From the NCBI RefSeq assembly GCF_031755915.1, contig NC_083389.1, positions 2,968,001 to 3,032,000 on the forward strand: a DNA stretch of 64,000 nt, read 5' to 3'. This document shows positions 1 to 10,788 of this stretch, piece after piece. Made by a program: the position numbers and the translations under genes. The notes under the pieces are model-generated. The model was not told the DNA's origin. It was given only the letters and a program-made list of their open reading frames with translations, and did no database searches. This DNA comes from Ziziphus jujuba. Lineage: Eukaryota > Streptophyta > Magnoliopsida > Rosales > Rhamnaceae. Positions within the stretch are counted from its first letter, which is position 1; each line of letters begins with the position of its first letter.

Positions 1-1462
1 CTAATTTATCAACTACAAGATTACTGATTACATTTGTACAACTTCCACTATCAATAATCATACTACAAATCTTACCTTGAATTTCACATCGGGTGTGGAA
101 GATGTTCTTTCTTTGAATTTCATCCTCATCTTTGTATGCAGCAAGTACTCTCCTAGATACCAAGCTTAATTCAGCATGTGAGGCATTGAAAGTTTCACCC
201 TCACCTTCAAGCTCTTCCTTCTCCTCTTGCTCGGTTTCACACTCACTTTCTTCACTTTCCGACTCTAGCTCACCATTGCCTTTTAACACCATGATCCTTC
301 TATTGGGCATTGGCTAGTGATATGTCCTCGTCCCTGGCACTTAAAACAAATAATTTCTCTTGATCTTGAAGGTTTAGGATCATATTTTACCTCATTTTTA
401 TGTGCTTGGAAGGATTCGGCTTTAGGCTCCCTTTTTGGCCGATTGGTGCTTTCTTCTCCCACCTTCGGCTTTGGCTTGCTTTCATAGGGTGGGTTGTTTC
501 TCCAGCCACTTGGAATTGATCTCCCACTGTTGGAAACTCCTCCAAACCATGAGCCTACACCCCTCCTCTTGAATTGATGCTCCAATTTAATGGCAACATG
601 CAACATTTCCTCTAATTCCATATATTGTTGCAATTCTAGTTAGTTGGCTATCTCACGATTCAAACCGCCAAGGAATCTTGTCATGGTTGCTTCTCTATCC
701 TTATTCATTTTTAATCTCATCATAAGCATCTCCATCTCCTTGTAATAATCCTCCACGGACCTACTTCCTTGAGATAGGGATTGAAGCCTTTGATGCAGCA
801 ACCTATGATAATGTGATGGTATGAACTGCTTCCTCATGGTCCCTTCATTTGGCGCCATGTAGTGATCAAGTCATCTCCAACTCTCCTATGGGTATTTTGC
901 TCATTGGTCCACCATTGAAATGCATAATGGCCAAACTCCATTGCTGCCAATTTCACCTTCAGAGCCTCCGAATAATTATGACAATCAAAGATCATCTCCA
1001 TTCTCTCTTCCCATTCCAAATATGCTTCCGAATCACTTTTCCCATGAATGGTGGGATGTTTACCTTGATGTTGCCAAGATCATCATCTACATCCTCTCTT
1101 GTATGCCTCCTATGGCCTAGCCTCTCTTGGACAGCAAGTATTTCATCCATTGTTTCTTCAAAGTCATCTCCGAAATTTTCCTCCTCTAGCTCCTCTCTTG
1201 GTCGCCCTCGGCCTCCTCGACCTCGACCTCGTCCCCCATGAGCATCCAATCTTATATTCGGCCCTCTTTGTGATGTTTCTATCATGTCCATCCTTTGACC
1301 TATATTGTCAAATTGGGCATTCATCTGCTGCAATTGCTCTAATATAGCCCTCATGTCCGTTTGCTCGCCACTTCCCATAGCTCGGGAATCACCGTTAAAT
1401 CCTACGGACTTTTCATTAATTCTCAAAGGTGGATCTCCTCTTCTCACCCTTGAATCTTCCAT
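1..1462 (-). pseudogene. Element D gag-protease remnant
   Basis: The reading starts at an ATG at 1462 (MEDSRVRRGDPPLRINE). It continues through the gag core (FGHYAFQWWTNEQNT, RSVEDYYKEMEMLMMRL), a CCHC zinc knuckle (CFKCQGRGHITSQC, near 300-350) and into an aspartic protease with the active-site context IIDSGSCTNVIS near the left edge. Gag would form the capsid, the knuckle binds RNA and the protease would cut the polyprotein. I see at least three lesions: a lost A in an A-run near 1030 (MGKVIRKH instead of MGKSDPEAY), a CAA-to-TAA stop near 640, and a one-base deletion just after the knuckle near 313. No intact polyprotein can be made. Confidence 0.85.
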
Positions 1463-2590
1463 GTTAGTGTAAATAAAGCAAAATAAAATAATGTCTCACC
1501 AAAAGTCACTCCCTCACGTGTTTCACTCAATCAAGATCTCAACACTCATGTTTTCACACTAGTTTTGGCTTTTACCCTCTTTTAAGCTCACACACTCTTG
1601 CGCTTTTCCACTTAATGAATTATCTCAAAGTTCTAATTAAAACACCCACAAACAGCAATTAGACCACAAGTATGTTTTAATTAAACTTATCAACAAAACA
1701 GTAGCAAAAAGTAAGCAATACTGAAGGAATTAACAAATCCTAGTTTTTGGCTTTTCTAGGCACAATAAGGCAAAACAATGAGAAAATTAGGAATTTTTAA
1801 GAACTGGACTAGATGGTAACATATTAAGGATTCAAGAATAAAATTTAGGAAAAAAAATTTCAAACTCAAACAAGAATCAAATCGAACAAAAATATAGAAT
1901 AGTGTTGGTTGTTGTTCTTGTAATTCAAGGTTTTACATTAAATCCTTTAACTAATTTTAATCCAATAATTTAAGCACACAAATTTCCAAATATCCAGCAG
2001 CAAAAATAATTCTCCAGCAACTCCAAATATGTAACAAATAGTCAACAATGCAGCAGTTCAAAGAAATTTCCGGCAAAGACCAAATTTAACAAACCGTATT
2101 TTTTTTTTTAATTCGGCTTTTTCTTTTTCTTCTTTTTCTTTTTCACTCACAGAACATAAAACAACTACAGTAGCAAAGATCAACACCAAAAATTGCAATT
2201 CCACAACAAAAATCCACCAAACCCGTGGCCTCCAACAAAAACAAAAGTGCAGTTTTCTTCTTTTTTTTTTTTTTTTATATATGTTGCCGCAAACCCTTCT
2301 ATTAGTTTTTTTTTAAATATATGAATGCAAATATTTAAGGCTAAAACAGCAAAGAAAAATCAACAAAAACCAAAATTAAGAAGAACAATGATGAAAAATA
2401 ACCAACAAATTAGGAAACAAAAATATGATAAAACTAGGAAATCCTAATTCAACTAGGAATGATTTTTTTTTTTTTTTTAAGATGCAAAACGTGTATGGGA
2501 TGGATGCAACCTCAACCTAATGCTAAAATTGCAAAATAACACAAAAACAAATAAAGCAAATAAAGATAGATCAAACCTGAACAAAATTTG
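1463..2590 (-). other. Element D untranslated leader
   Basis: This non-coding stretch lies between the primer-binding site and gag. It is rich in long A/T runs (for example near 2098-2110, 2260-2275 and 2468-2479) and matches the leaders of elements A, B, C and E block by block. It contains the conserved block with CACGTG at 1515-1520. The solo LTR was inserted at its right end. Confidence 0.75.
1515..1520. promoter_or_regulatory. Conserved CACGTG palindrome before gag (element D)
   Basis: CACGTG lies in the block GTGAAACACGTGAGGGAGTG (minus strand), about 55 bp upstream of the gag ATG. The block is also present in B (16485-16490) and E (29462-29467), and is changed in A and C. It matches a plant G-box. 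It could also be a palindrome used for RNA dimerisation. Its function is inference. Confidence 0.4.
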
Positions 2591-3726
2591 TGATGTGATT
2601 CCGCCCGAGCCCACTCCACCGATAACCCGCTAGGGTGCTGACTCGACACGGATGAAGACTAGGCCAATCACAAGAGCTCAAATTAAGAGATTTAAGGGCA
2701 AACTGGGAGTATTTATACAGAGGGTAATCAATCTCAACAGCGCTTGCCCATACTTGAAGATACAAAGCCTATTCGAAGCATCCAAGTGGTGGAAGCCGAT
2801 ACGGACCCGGGTGACGATTTTGGTACATTTTTGGAGTCCGGGAAGCATGAAATGGTTCCAATGCTTTATGGGTTCAATACATATGCCTAAGAGGTCATGG
2901 AATCAAGTTAAATCAGCCTCAAATGCAATCAAAAAGGGCTTGTACGGACAGCATCAACAATTTGGCCGAATTTGCTGTATTGCTTGCTGGCTTTACTGTA
3001 TTTTACTGTATTAGCCTTTTCTTATTTTTCCAAGCATGGGCAACGTGTGGGACTTCATATTCAGCTTATTTGGCATCCTAAAAAGAATCTAGAAGCTGAT
3101 TTGAAGCTCAAAGAGGTCAAAGATTGATCAAAGTCTACTTGATCAAAAAGGCTAGCATTTTTAGTTTCCTAATTTGTTTTTACTTTTTGTTTTAGGAAAC
3201 TACCATTACTTTTTGGCTTTTATTTATTTATTTTCTGGGAAAATAACTTTAGGAAGGTTTTTATTTTATTCTTTCCATTGTAAATTAATTAATTCCTAAT
3301 TTAATATAAAGGAATTAATTAATCAAACTTAGATTAGGAAAGGAAGTATAGTTTCAGCCAACTAGGTTTCTTTATGTGTGGTGGCTGGTTTTTCTTTATT
3401 TTTAGGGTTTTATTTCGTGGCTTTGTAGCCTATTTAAAGGCTTATTTTTCAATAAGAATACAACTTTGATTTGATTAAGAAAATACTTGTGAGATTAATT
3501 ATCTCTTTGTTCTTTGAGAACACCTAAAACACCATTAGAGAATTGGTTGTTTTAGCTTGACTTATCAATAGGTTTTCCATCCCCTATTGTGGCGTCTACA
3601 TTATACCAAGGTTTCTAACCACAGGTTGGTTAGGGGTTGAGGTCCATTCCATTAGAACTTGAACTTAATTAAGATCCGGGCTAATATAATACGGGTTTAG
3701 GAGCAGGTCGTCCTAGGTTCGTATCA
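2591..3726 (+). mobile_element. Solo gypsy LTR inserted in element D
   Basis: This complete 1136-bp LTR starts TGATGTGATTCCGCCCGAGC and ends GGTTCGTATCA. It is flanked by the 5-bp duplication ATTTG (2586-2590 and 3727-3731). It closely matches the 5' LTR of element A (4168-5303), including the PITRAQIKRFK-coding stretch near its start. No internal region follows: after a short duplication the sequence returns to D's primer-binding site. This is the product expected from LTR-LTR recombination of a full element. Confidence 0.85.
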
Positions 3727-3770
3727 ATTTGGCTTTAGGAGCAGGTCGTCCTAGGTTCGTATCAATTTGG
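3695..3770 (+). repeat. 38-bp tandem duplication at the solo LTR end
   Basis: The last 32 bp of the LTR plus the duplicated target and one more G (3695-3732) are repeated almost exactly at 3733-3770, differing at the first base. The copy includes the ATTTG target sequence, so it arose after insertion. Confidence 0.85.
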
Positions 3771-3783
3771 GTCTAATGCCAAA
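3770..3783 (-). other. Degenerate primer-binding site of element D
   Basis: The minus strand reads TTTGGCATTAGACCC next to the LTR end at 3784. This aligns with TTGGTATCAGAGCC in element E with three changes. The intact form is complementary to the 3' end of plant initiator tRNA-Met. Confidence 0.65.
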
Positions 3784-4167
3784 TGATACGAACCTAGGAC
3801 GACCTGCTCCTAAACCCATATCATATTAGCCCTGATCTAATTATGTTCAAGTTCTAATGGTCACCTCAACCCCTAACCAACCTGTGATTAGAAACCTTGG
3901 TATATCAAAGACGCCAAAATAGGTGATGGAAGGCCTATTGATAAGTCAAACAAAAACACTCATTCAATAATGGTGTTTTACGTGTTCAAAAGAATAAACA
4001 GAATTCAATCTCACAAATATTTTTCTGTATAAAATTCAAGCGTGATTTCTCATTGAAAATAAGCCTTTAAATAGGCTTTGAATGAACAAAATAAAACCCT
4101 AAAAGGAGTAGGAAATTTCGGCCAACATAGAATCTACTTAGGAAATTTACTAATTTCACATCCTTTC
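3784..4167 (-). repeat. Element D 5' LTR, left part
   Basis: This is a minus-strand LTR part starting TGATACGAACCTAGGACG on the plus strand. It is interrupted at 4167 by element A, whose target duplication CTTTC occupies 4163-4167. It continues at 10145. Confidence 0.85.
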
Positions 4168-5303
4168 TGATGTGATTCCGCCCGAGCCCGCTCCACCGAT
4201 AAGCCGCTGTGGTGCTGACTCGACACGGATGAAGACTAGGCCAACCACAAGAGCTCAAATTAAGAGATTTAAGGACAACCTGGGAGTATTTATACAGGGG
4301 GTAATCAATCTCAACAGAGCTTGTCCATACTTGAAGATACAAAGCCTATTCTAAGCATCCAAGTGGTGGAAGCTGATACGGACCCGGGTGACAGTTTTGG
4401 TACATTTTTGGAGTCCGGGAAGCATGAAATGGTTCCAATGCTTTATGGGTTCAATACATATGCCTAAAAGGTCATGGAATAAAGTTAAATCAGCCTCAAA
4501 TGCAATCAAAAAGGGCTTGTACGGACAGCTTTAACAATTTGGCCGAATTTGCTGTATTGCTTGCTGGCTTTACTGTATTTTACTGTATTAGCCTTTTCTT
4601 ATTTTTCCAAGCATGGGCAACGTGTGGAACTTCATATTCCACTTATTTGGAATCTGAAAAAGAATCTAGAAGCTGATTTGAAGCTCAGAGAGGTCAAAGA
4701 TTGATTAAAGTCAACTTGATCAAAAGGCTAGCATTTTTAGTTTCCTAATTTGCTTTTACTTTTTTGTTTTAGGAAACTACCATTACTTTTTGGCTTTTAT
4801 TTATTTATTTTCTGGAAAAATAACTTTAGGAAGGCTTTTATTTTATTCTTTCCATTGTAAATTAATTAATTCCTAATTTAATATAAAGGAATTAATTAAT
4901 CAAACTTAGATTAGGAAAGGAAGTATAGTTTCGGTCAACTAGGTTTCTTTATGTGTGTGGATGGTTTTTCCTTTGTTTTTAGGATTTTATTTCTTGGCTT
5001 TGTAGCCTATTTAAAGGCTTATTTTTCAATAATAATACAACTTTGATTTGATTAAGAAAATATTTGTGAGATTAATTATCTCTTTGTTCTTTGAGAACAC
5101 CTAAAACACCATTAGAGAATTGGTTGTTTTAGCTTGACTTATCAATAGGTTTTCCATCCCCTATTGTGGCGTCTACATTATACCAAGGTTTCTAACCACA
5201 GGTTGGTTAGGGGTTGAGTTTCATTCCATTTGAACTTGAACTTAATTGAGATCCGGGCTAATATAATACGGGTTTAGGAGTAGGTCGTCCTAGGTTTGTA
5301 TCA
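4168..5303 (+). repeat. Element A 5' LTR
   Basis: This 1136-bp LTR starts TGATGTGATTCCGCCCGAGC and ends GGTTTGTATCA. Near its start, about 4211-4340 reads MKTRPTTRAQIKRFKDNLG, which corresponds to the C-terminal end of the polyprotein. The poly(A) and promoter positions cannot be fixed by eye. Confidence 0.9.
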
Positions 5304-5305
5304 TT

Positions 5306-5317
5306 TGGTATCAGAGC
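5306..5317 (+). other. Element A primer-binding site (tRNA-Met)
   Basis: TGGTATCAGAGC lies two bases after the LTR end. It is complementary to the 3' end of plant initiator tRNA-Met, the usual primer for these elements. Confidence 0.9.
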
Positions 5318-6447
5318 TAAATTTTGTTCAGGTTTGATCTATCTTTATTTGCTTTATTTGTTTTTGTATTATTCTGCAATTTTAGCATTAGGTTAAGGTT
5401 TCTTCTATCATCATACACGTTCTTCATCTTAAAAAAAAAAAAAAATTCATTCCTAGTTGAATTAGGATTTCCTAGTTTTACCGTATTTTTTGTTTCCTAG
5501 TTTGTTGGTTGTCTTTCATCATTGTTCTTGTTAATTTTGGTTTTTGTTGATTTTTTCTTTGCTGTTTTAGTCTTAAATATTTGCATTCATATATTCAAAA
5601 AAAAAAAAAAAAAGAGTTTGCAGCAACATTTAAAAAAAAAAAAAACTGCACATTTGTGATTATTTGGAGGTCACGGGTTCGGTGTTTGTTTTGGACTTGG
5701 AATTACAATTTTGATAATTATTCTTACTACTGAAGTTGTTTATGTTCATGAGTGAAAAAAAAAAAAAAGAAGAGGTAAAGCTGAATATAAAAAAAAAAAA
5801 AAATTTCGGTTTGTAGGAGTTTGATTTGTTTGCTAGAAATTTGTTGGACGTCCTGGGTTTTTTTTGATTATTTATTTGAGTTGCTGGGAAATTATTTTTA
5901 CTGCTGGATATTTGGATTTTGGGTGCTTAAATTATTTGGATTAAAATCAGTTAAAGGATTTGATACAAAACTTGAATTACAAATAACAACAACCAACAAC
6001 TATTCTATATTTTTGTTCAATTTGATTCTTGTTCGTATTTGAATTTCTTTTTCTGGAATTTTATTCTTGAACTGATAATCTACTACCATCTGGTGCAGTT
6101 TTCAAAAATTCCAATGTTTTCCCATTATTTTGTGTTTTCTTGTCTAGAAAGCTGAAAAAGTAGGATTTGTTGGATTCTTTCGGTATTGCCTACTTTTTGC
6201 TTCTGTTTTGTTGATAAGTTTAATTAAAACATACTAGTGATCTAATTGCTGTTTGTGGGTGTTTTAAGTAGAACTTTGAGATAATTAATTGAGTGGAAAA
6301 AGGCAAGAGTGTTGAGAGGAAAAGAGGGTAAAAAAAGCAGAAACAAGTGTGCAAACATGAGTGTCGAGTTCTCATTTGAGTGAAACACGTAAGGGAGTGA
6401 AATTGTAAGGTCCTATTTTTTTTTTTCTATTGCATTATTATACTAAC
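5318..6447 (+). other. Element A leader
   Basis: This non-coding leader has five or more pure A runs (near 5431, 5597, 5631, 5757 and 5789). It lines up with the leaders of D, B, C and E. The CACGTG block is present near 6380 as CACGTA, one base changed. No protein is evident: a 73-codon frame at 5821-6042 lies in the same position as unrelated open stretches in the other leaders. Confidence 0.75.
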
Positions 6448-7551
6448 ATGACAGAGTAAAGAATAAGGAGAGGAGATCCACCCTTGAGGATCAATGAGGA
6501 GGAGTCCGTAGCATTCCATGGCGATGCCCGAGCTACCGGGAGTGGAGACCAAGTGGACATGAGAGCTGTTTTGGAGTCAATACAGCGGGTTAGTGCTCAA
6601 GTTGAGCATATGAATCAAAGAATGTGAAGGCTAGAAACCTCACAAGGAATTCCGAACACAAGAAATAGGCAAGAATTCCATGGAGGATGAGGCCGAGGAC
6701 AAGGAGGTCGCGAGAGACCGAGAGAGGAATTTGATGAGGAGCCATTCGGTGGAGACTTTGAGGAAGGTATGGACGAAACTTTTACTGTCCAAGTTAGAGC
6801 TGGCCATGGAAGATATAGAAGGGAAGAAACAGATGATAAACTTAGCAATATCAAGATCAACATCCCACCATTCAAGGGAAAAAGTGACCCTGAAGAAAAG
6901 ATGGAGATGATATTTGACCGCCATAATTATTCAGAGGCTAAGAAGGTGAAATTGGCAGCAATGCAGTTTGGCCATTATGTACTCCAATGGTGGACCAATG
7001 AGCAAAACACCCGAAGGAGAGTTGGTGATGACTTGATTACTACATGGCGACAAATGAAAGGAGCCATGCGGAAGCTATTCGTACCATCACACTATCATAG
7101 GTTGCTGCATCAAAGACTTCAATCTTTATCTCAAGGACATGGATCCATGGAGGATTATTACAAGGAGATGGAGATGCTTATGATGAGATTGAACTTGAAT
7201 GAAGATAGGGAAGCAACCATGGCAAGGTTTCTTGGTGGTTTGAATCGTGAAATAGCCAATGAACTAGAATTGCAACAATATGTGGAATTGGAGGAGATGT
7301 TGCATGTGGCTATTAAATTAGAGCATCAATTCAAGAGGAGGGGTGTGAGATCATGGTTTAGAGGTGTTTTCAACAGTGGAAGGTCCAATTCTAGTGGCTA
7401 GAGGAACAATCCCATCTATGAAAGCAAGCCAAAGCCGAAAGTCAAAGAAGAAAGTTCAAATTGGCCAAGGAAGGAGACTAGAACCGAATCTGTCCAAGCA
7501 CCAAAGAATGAGGTAAAATTAGATCCTAAACCTTCTAGAACTCATGATGTT
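6448..7551 (+). pseudogene. Element A gag remnant
   Basis: The ATG at 6448 matches the gag start of the relatives but is followed after two codons by TAA. The gag core stays open from about 6769 to 7401, with FGHYVLQWWTNEQNTRRRVG, MEDYYKEMEMLMMRLNL and LEQ-type helical segments typical of plant Ty3/gypsy gag. It ends at a TAG at 7399-7401 where relatives have Trp (TGG). A deletion also shortens SDPEAYLEWEERMEM to DPEEKMEM near 6890. The product would be the capsid protein, but the N-terminus cannot be translated as it stands. Confidence 0.8.
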
Positions 7552-8418
7552 GTGTGTTTTAAGTGCCAGGGAGGAGGACACATCGCTAGCCAATGCCTGA
7601 ATAGAAGAATCATGGTGTTAAAGGGCAATGACGAGCAAGAATCGGAAAGTGAAGAAAGTGAGGATAAAGCCAAGCAAGAGGAGGAGGACTTGGAGGATGA
7701 ACACAAAACCTTGCAAGCATCCAATGCTGAATTAAACTTGCTTTCTAGGAGAGTACTTGCTGCATACAAAGATGAGGATGAAATTCAAAGAGAGAACATC
7801 TTCCACACCCGATGTGAAATTCAAGGTAAGATTTGTAGTATGATTATTGATAGTGGAAGTTGTACAAATGTAATTAGTAACATTGTAGTTGATAAATTAG
7901 GCTTAATAACTATTAAACATCCAGAACCTTATAGATTACAATGGCTTAATGATAGTGATGAAATAAAAGTGAATAAACAAGCCAAAGTAAAATTTAATAT
8001 AGGTAGATATGAGGATGTAGTTTTATGTGATATTGTACCCATGATTGCTGGACATATACTATTAGGTAGACCATGGAAATTTGATAAAGATGCTACTCAC
8101 TTTGGTCGAGAAAATAGTATTGTTTTCAGGTTTAAAGGGAAGAAGGTCAAGCTAGAACCATTATCTCCTAAAGAGGTTTACAAAGAGCAATTACAAATGC
8201 AACAAAGGAGAGAAGCTGAAAAGCTCAAGGAAAAAGCAAGTATGGCACCAACGGCTTCACCATCCTTTCAAGAAGGTAAGAATGAGGTTGTTGATCAAGG
8301 TAAGGTTTCTAAGGCTCATATTGAATGGAAAGACCAAGGAAAAAATGAAAGAGAGGGGAAAGAAAGTGGCAAACCCGAGAGCTTGGAGAAGGAAGAGAAA
8401 TCCGAAGGTTTGCGCTAA
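7552..8418 (+). pseudogene. Element A zinc knuckle and aspartic protease
   Basis: This 288-codon open stretch begins in the zinc knuckle CFKCQGGGHIASQC (CX2CX4HX4C, residues 2-15). After an acidic Glu/Ser-rich linker it enters a retropepsin-like domain with IIDSGSCTNVIS (Asp codon at 7849-7851) and HILLGRPWKFD. It ends in a Lys/Glu-rich segment. The protease looks intact by motif. It would normally be made as part of gag-pol, and the first ATG here is not a genuine start. The upstream stop at 7399 separates it from gag. Downstream there is no usable pol. Confidence 0.8.
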
Positions 8419-9018
8419 TCCAAGAGGGAAAAAGAAAAAGAAAGAAAAGAAAGGTCAAGTAGCAACTTTTATTTGAGTTTAGGGGATATTAATAAGGTTA
8501 TTGAGTGTAAGAAACCTTTGCTGGTCATGATTTATAAAGAAAATTATTTTAATGATCAAACTAACATTGAAGAACTTGAATTGCCAAGTTCAATGATTTC
8601 TCTTTTAAAGGAATCATTGCTGACCATGAATTTTAAAGATACTTATTTAAAGATGTCTTTATTGCATAGAACTTTATGTGCATTGTTGAAAGCTTCACTT
8701 AGTGGCAATTTGAAAATTTAGGAAATATTGTTTGCTAACTTTAAAAAGTGTAGTTTTTACCATAATGAGCATGTATTTCTAGATTTTGTTGTAATAGTGT
8801 TTGACCCAGGAGAATTTGTTTGGTTTCACTTACGAAAGGAAAGTTTTCCTAATCAAAGAAAGTCAAAGCTCATGCCGCCTATGGATGGACCTTTTCAAGT
8901 TTTGGAGCCGAATAACAAGAATGCCTTCAAGCCTGATTTACTGGGTGAGTATAACATGAATGCTGCATTTAATGTTGCTGATTTAACTCCTTTCGCTGCA
9001 GGTGATGATCTTGATTTT
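8419..9018 (+). pseudogene. Element A scrambled pol remnant
   Basis: After the protease-RT linker (KKPLLVMIYKENYFND, ELPSSMISLL) come short pol pieces out of order. First is MNFKDTYLKM. Next is an integrase piece (HRTLCALLKASLSGNLK, compare [17 protein letters not shown] in B). Next is an RT piece (FANFKKCSFYHNEHVFLDF, compare MKKCDFCKDELVFLGF in B). Last is the integrase C-terminus (VFDPGEFVWFHLRKESF through FNVADLTPFAAGDD). The same order occurs in element E, so the rearrangement predates both. A TAG sits near 8719. At about 9018 the frame runs into the truncated 3' LTR. Confidence 0.8.
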
Positions 9019-10139
9019 GCCCGAGCCCGCTCCACCGATAACCCGCTGTGGTGCTGACTCGACATGGATGAAGACTAGGCCAATCACAAGAGCTCAAATT
9101 AAAAGATTTAAGGACAAACTGGGAGTATTTATACAGGGGGTAATCAATCTCAACAGAGCTTGTCCATACTTGAAGATACAAAGCCTATTCTAAGCATCCA
9201 AGTGGTGGAAGCCGATACGGACCCGAGTGACAGTTTTGGTACATTTTTGGAGTCCGAGAAGTATGAAATGGTTCCAATGATTTATGGGTTCAATACATAT
9301 GCCTAAGAGGTCATGGAATCAAGTTAAAGCAGCCTCAAATGCAATCAAAAAGGGCTTGTACGGACAGCTTTAACAATTTGGCCGAATTTGCTGTATTGCT
9401 TGCTGGCTTTACTGTATTTTACTGTATTAGCCTTTTCTTATTTTCCAAGCATGGGCAACGTGTGGAACTTCATATTCAGCTTATTTGGCATCCTAAAAAG
9501 AATCTAGAAGCTGATTTGAAGCTCAAAGAGGTCAAAGATCGATCAAAGTCAACTTGATCAAAAGGCTAGCATTTTTAGTTTCCTAATTTGCTTTTACTTT
9601 TTGTTTTAGGAAACTACCATTACTTTTTGGCTTTTATTTATTTATTTTCTGGACAAATAACTTTAGGAAGTTTTTTATTTTATTCTTTCCATTGTAAATT
9701 AATTAATTCCTAATTTAATATAAAGGAATTAATTAATCAAACTTAGATTAGGAAAGGAAGTATAGTTTCGGTCAACTAGGTTCTTTATGTGTGTGGACGA
9801 TTTTTCCTTTGTTTTTAGGGTTTTATTTTGTGGCTTTGTAGCCTATTTAAAGGCTTATTTTTCAATAATAATACAACTCTGATTTGATTAAGAAAATACT
9901 TGTGAGATTAATTATCTCTTTGTTCTTTGAGAACACCTAAAACACCATTAGAGAATTGGTTGTTTTAGCTTGACTTATCAATAGGTTTTCCATCCCCTAT
10001 TGTGGCATCTACATTATACCGAGGTTTCTAACCACAGGTTGGTTAGGGGTTGAGGTCCATTCCATTAGAACTTGAACTTAATTGAGATCCGGGCTAATAT
10101 AATACGGGTTTAGGAGCAGGTCGTCCTAGGTTTGTATCA
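9019..10139 (+). repeat. Element A 3' LTR, 5'-truncated
   Basis: This LTR starts at GCCCGAGCCCGCTCC, fused directly to integrase-tail coding sequence. The first dozen LTR bases and the polypurine tract are missing. It ends GGTTTGTATCA at 10139. By eye it is very similar to the 5' LTR. Confidence 0.85.
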
Positions 10140-10144
10140 CTTTC

Positions 10145-10788
10145 CTAATCTAATATGGATTAATTAATTCCCTTATTTTGAAGTAGGAATTAATTAATTT
10201 ACAATGAAAATAATAAAATAATAACTTTCCTAAACTTATTTGTCCAGCAAATAAATAAATAAAAACCCAAAAATTCAAACGCAAATTAGAAAACGAGTTA
10301 ACTAGTTTGACAACTAAGCTGACTTATGTCTGATGTCCAAGGTAACTTATGTCTGCCCAATGTCCAAGTTAACTTATGTCTACCTGGCGTCTGAACAAAG
10401 TTATGTCTGATATCCGAAGTCCGAAGTCCGAGGTCAGATGTTTGATGTATGGGTGTCCAAACTCCGAAGTCCAAGGTCGGATGTCCAATGTATGGGTGTC
10501 CGATATAAAATGTCCGATGTATAGGTGTCCGTTATAAAATGTCCGATGTATGTGTGTTCGATGTAAAATGTCCATTGTATCAGCGTCCACCACTTGGATG
10601 CTTAAAACAAGTCTTTTATCTTCAGGTATGGATAAGCCCTTTTGAGAATGAATTACTTCCTGGATAAAGGAAGCAAGGTTGTCTTAAACCTCTTAGCTTG
10701 AGCCCTAGTGATCGGCCCGGTCTTCATCCGTATCTGAGCGATACCCCAGCGAGTTGTCGGTTGTGCGAGCTCGGGCGGATTCACATCA
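10145..10788 (-). repeat. Element D 5' LTR, right part
   Basis: This continues the LTR interrupted at 4167 and ends GGATTCACATCA. It contains the GATGTCCGA-type minisatellite and, near its end, the codons for GPITRAQAKRFK on the minus strand. Confidence 0.85.
10318..10575 (-). repeat. LTR minisatellite, element D
   Basis: Short imperfect units built on TGATGTCCGA, GTCCGAAGTCC, CTTATGTCTG and TGTATGGGTGTCCGATAT lie within the LTR. Related arrays with different unit numbers lie at 11275-11520 and 18120-18385. Confidence 0.75.

Larger units (their letters stand above)
4168..10139 (+). mobile_element. Gypsy element A, complete ends, deleted pol
   Basis: This is a 5972-bp element with LTRs at 4168-5303 and 9019-10139, flanked by the 5-bp duplication CTTTC (4163-4167 and 10140-10144). 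The primer-binding site is at 5306-5317. The interior carries a leader, gag, a zinc knuckle and protease, then about 0.6 kb of scrambled pol fragments in place of the roughly 2.8 kb of reverse transcriptase, RNase H and integrase seen in element B. The 3' junction lacks the polypurine tract and about 13 bp of the LTR start, so the element is now defective in cis as well. It is inserted in D's 5' LTR. Confidence 0.9.
1..10788 (-). mobile_element. Ty3/gypsy element D, partial, interrupted twice
   Basis: This is a minus-strand LTR retrotransposon whose 3' part lies beyond the left edge. Reading leftward from 10788, it has a 5' LTR (10788-10145 then 4167-3784), a degenerate primer-binding site, a long leader, gag and the start of protease. 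Two later insertions split it: a solo LTR at 2591-3726 and full element A at 4168-10139. Without them the LTR is about 1028 bp, close to the 1031 bp of element B's right LTR, and both carry the same GATGTCCGA minisatellite, so D and B are one subfamily. At 10788 the LTR runs straight into a truncated LTR of B with no recognisable target-site duplication. Gag is broken by stops and single-base deletions. Confidence 0.85.

Noticed and set aside
10318..10575. The GATGTCCGA array as a CRISPR
   Set aside because: Units are imperfect, directly adjoining and without unique spacers; they lie within a plant LTR.
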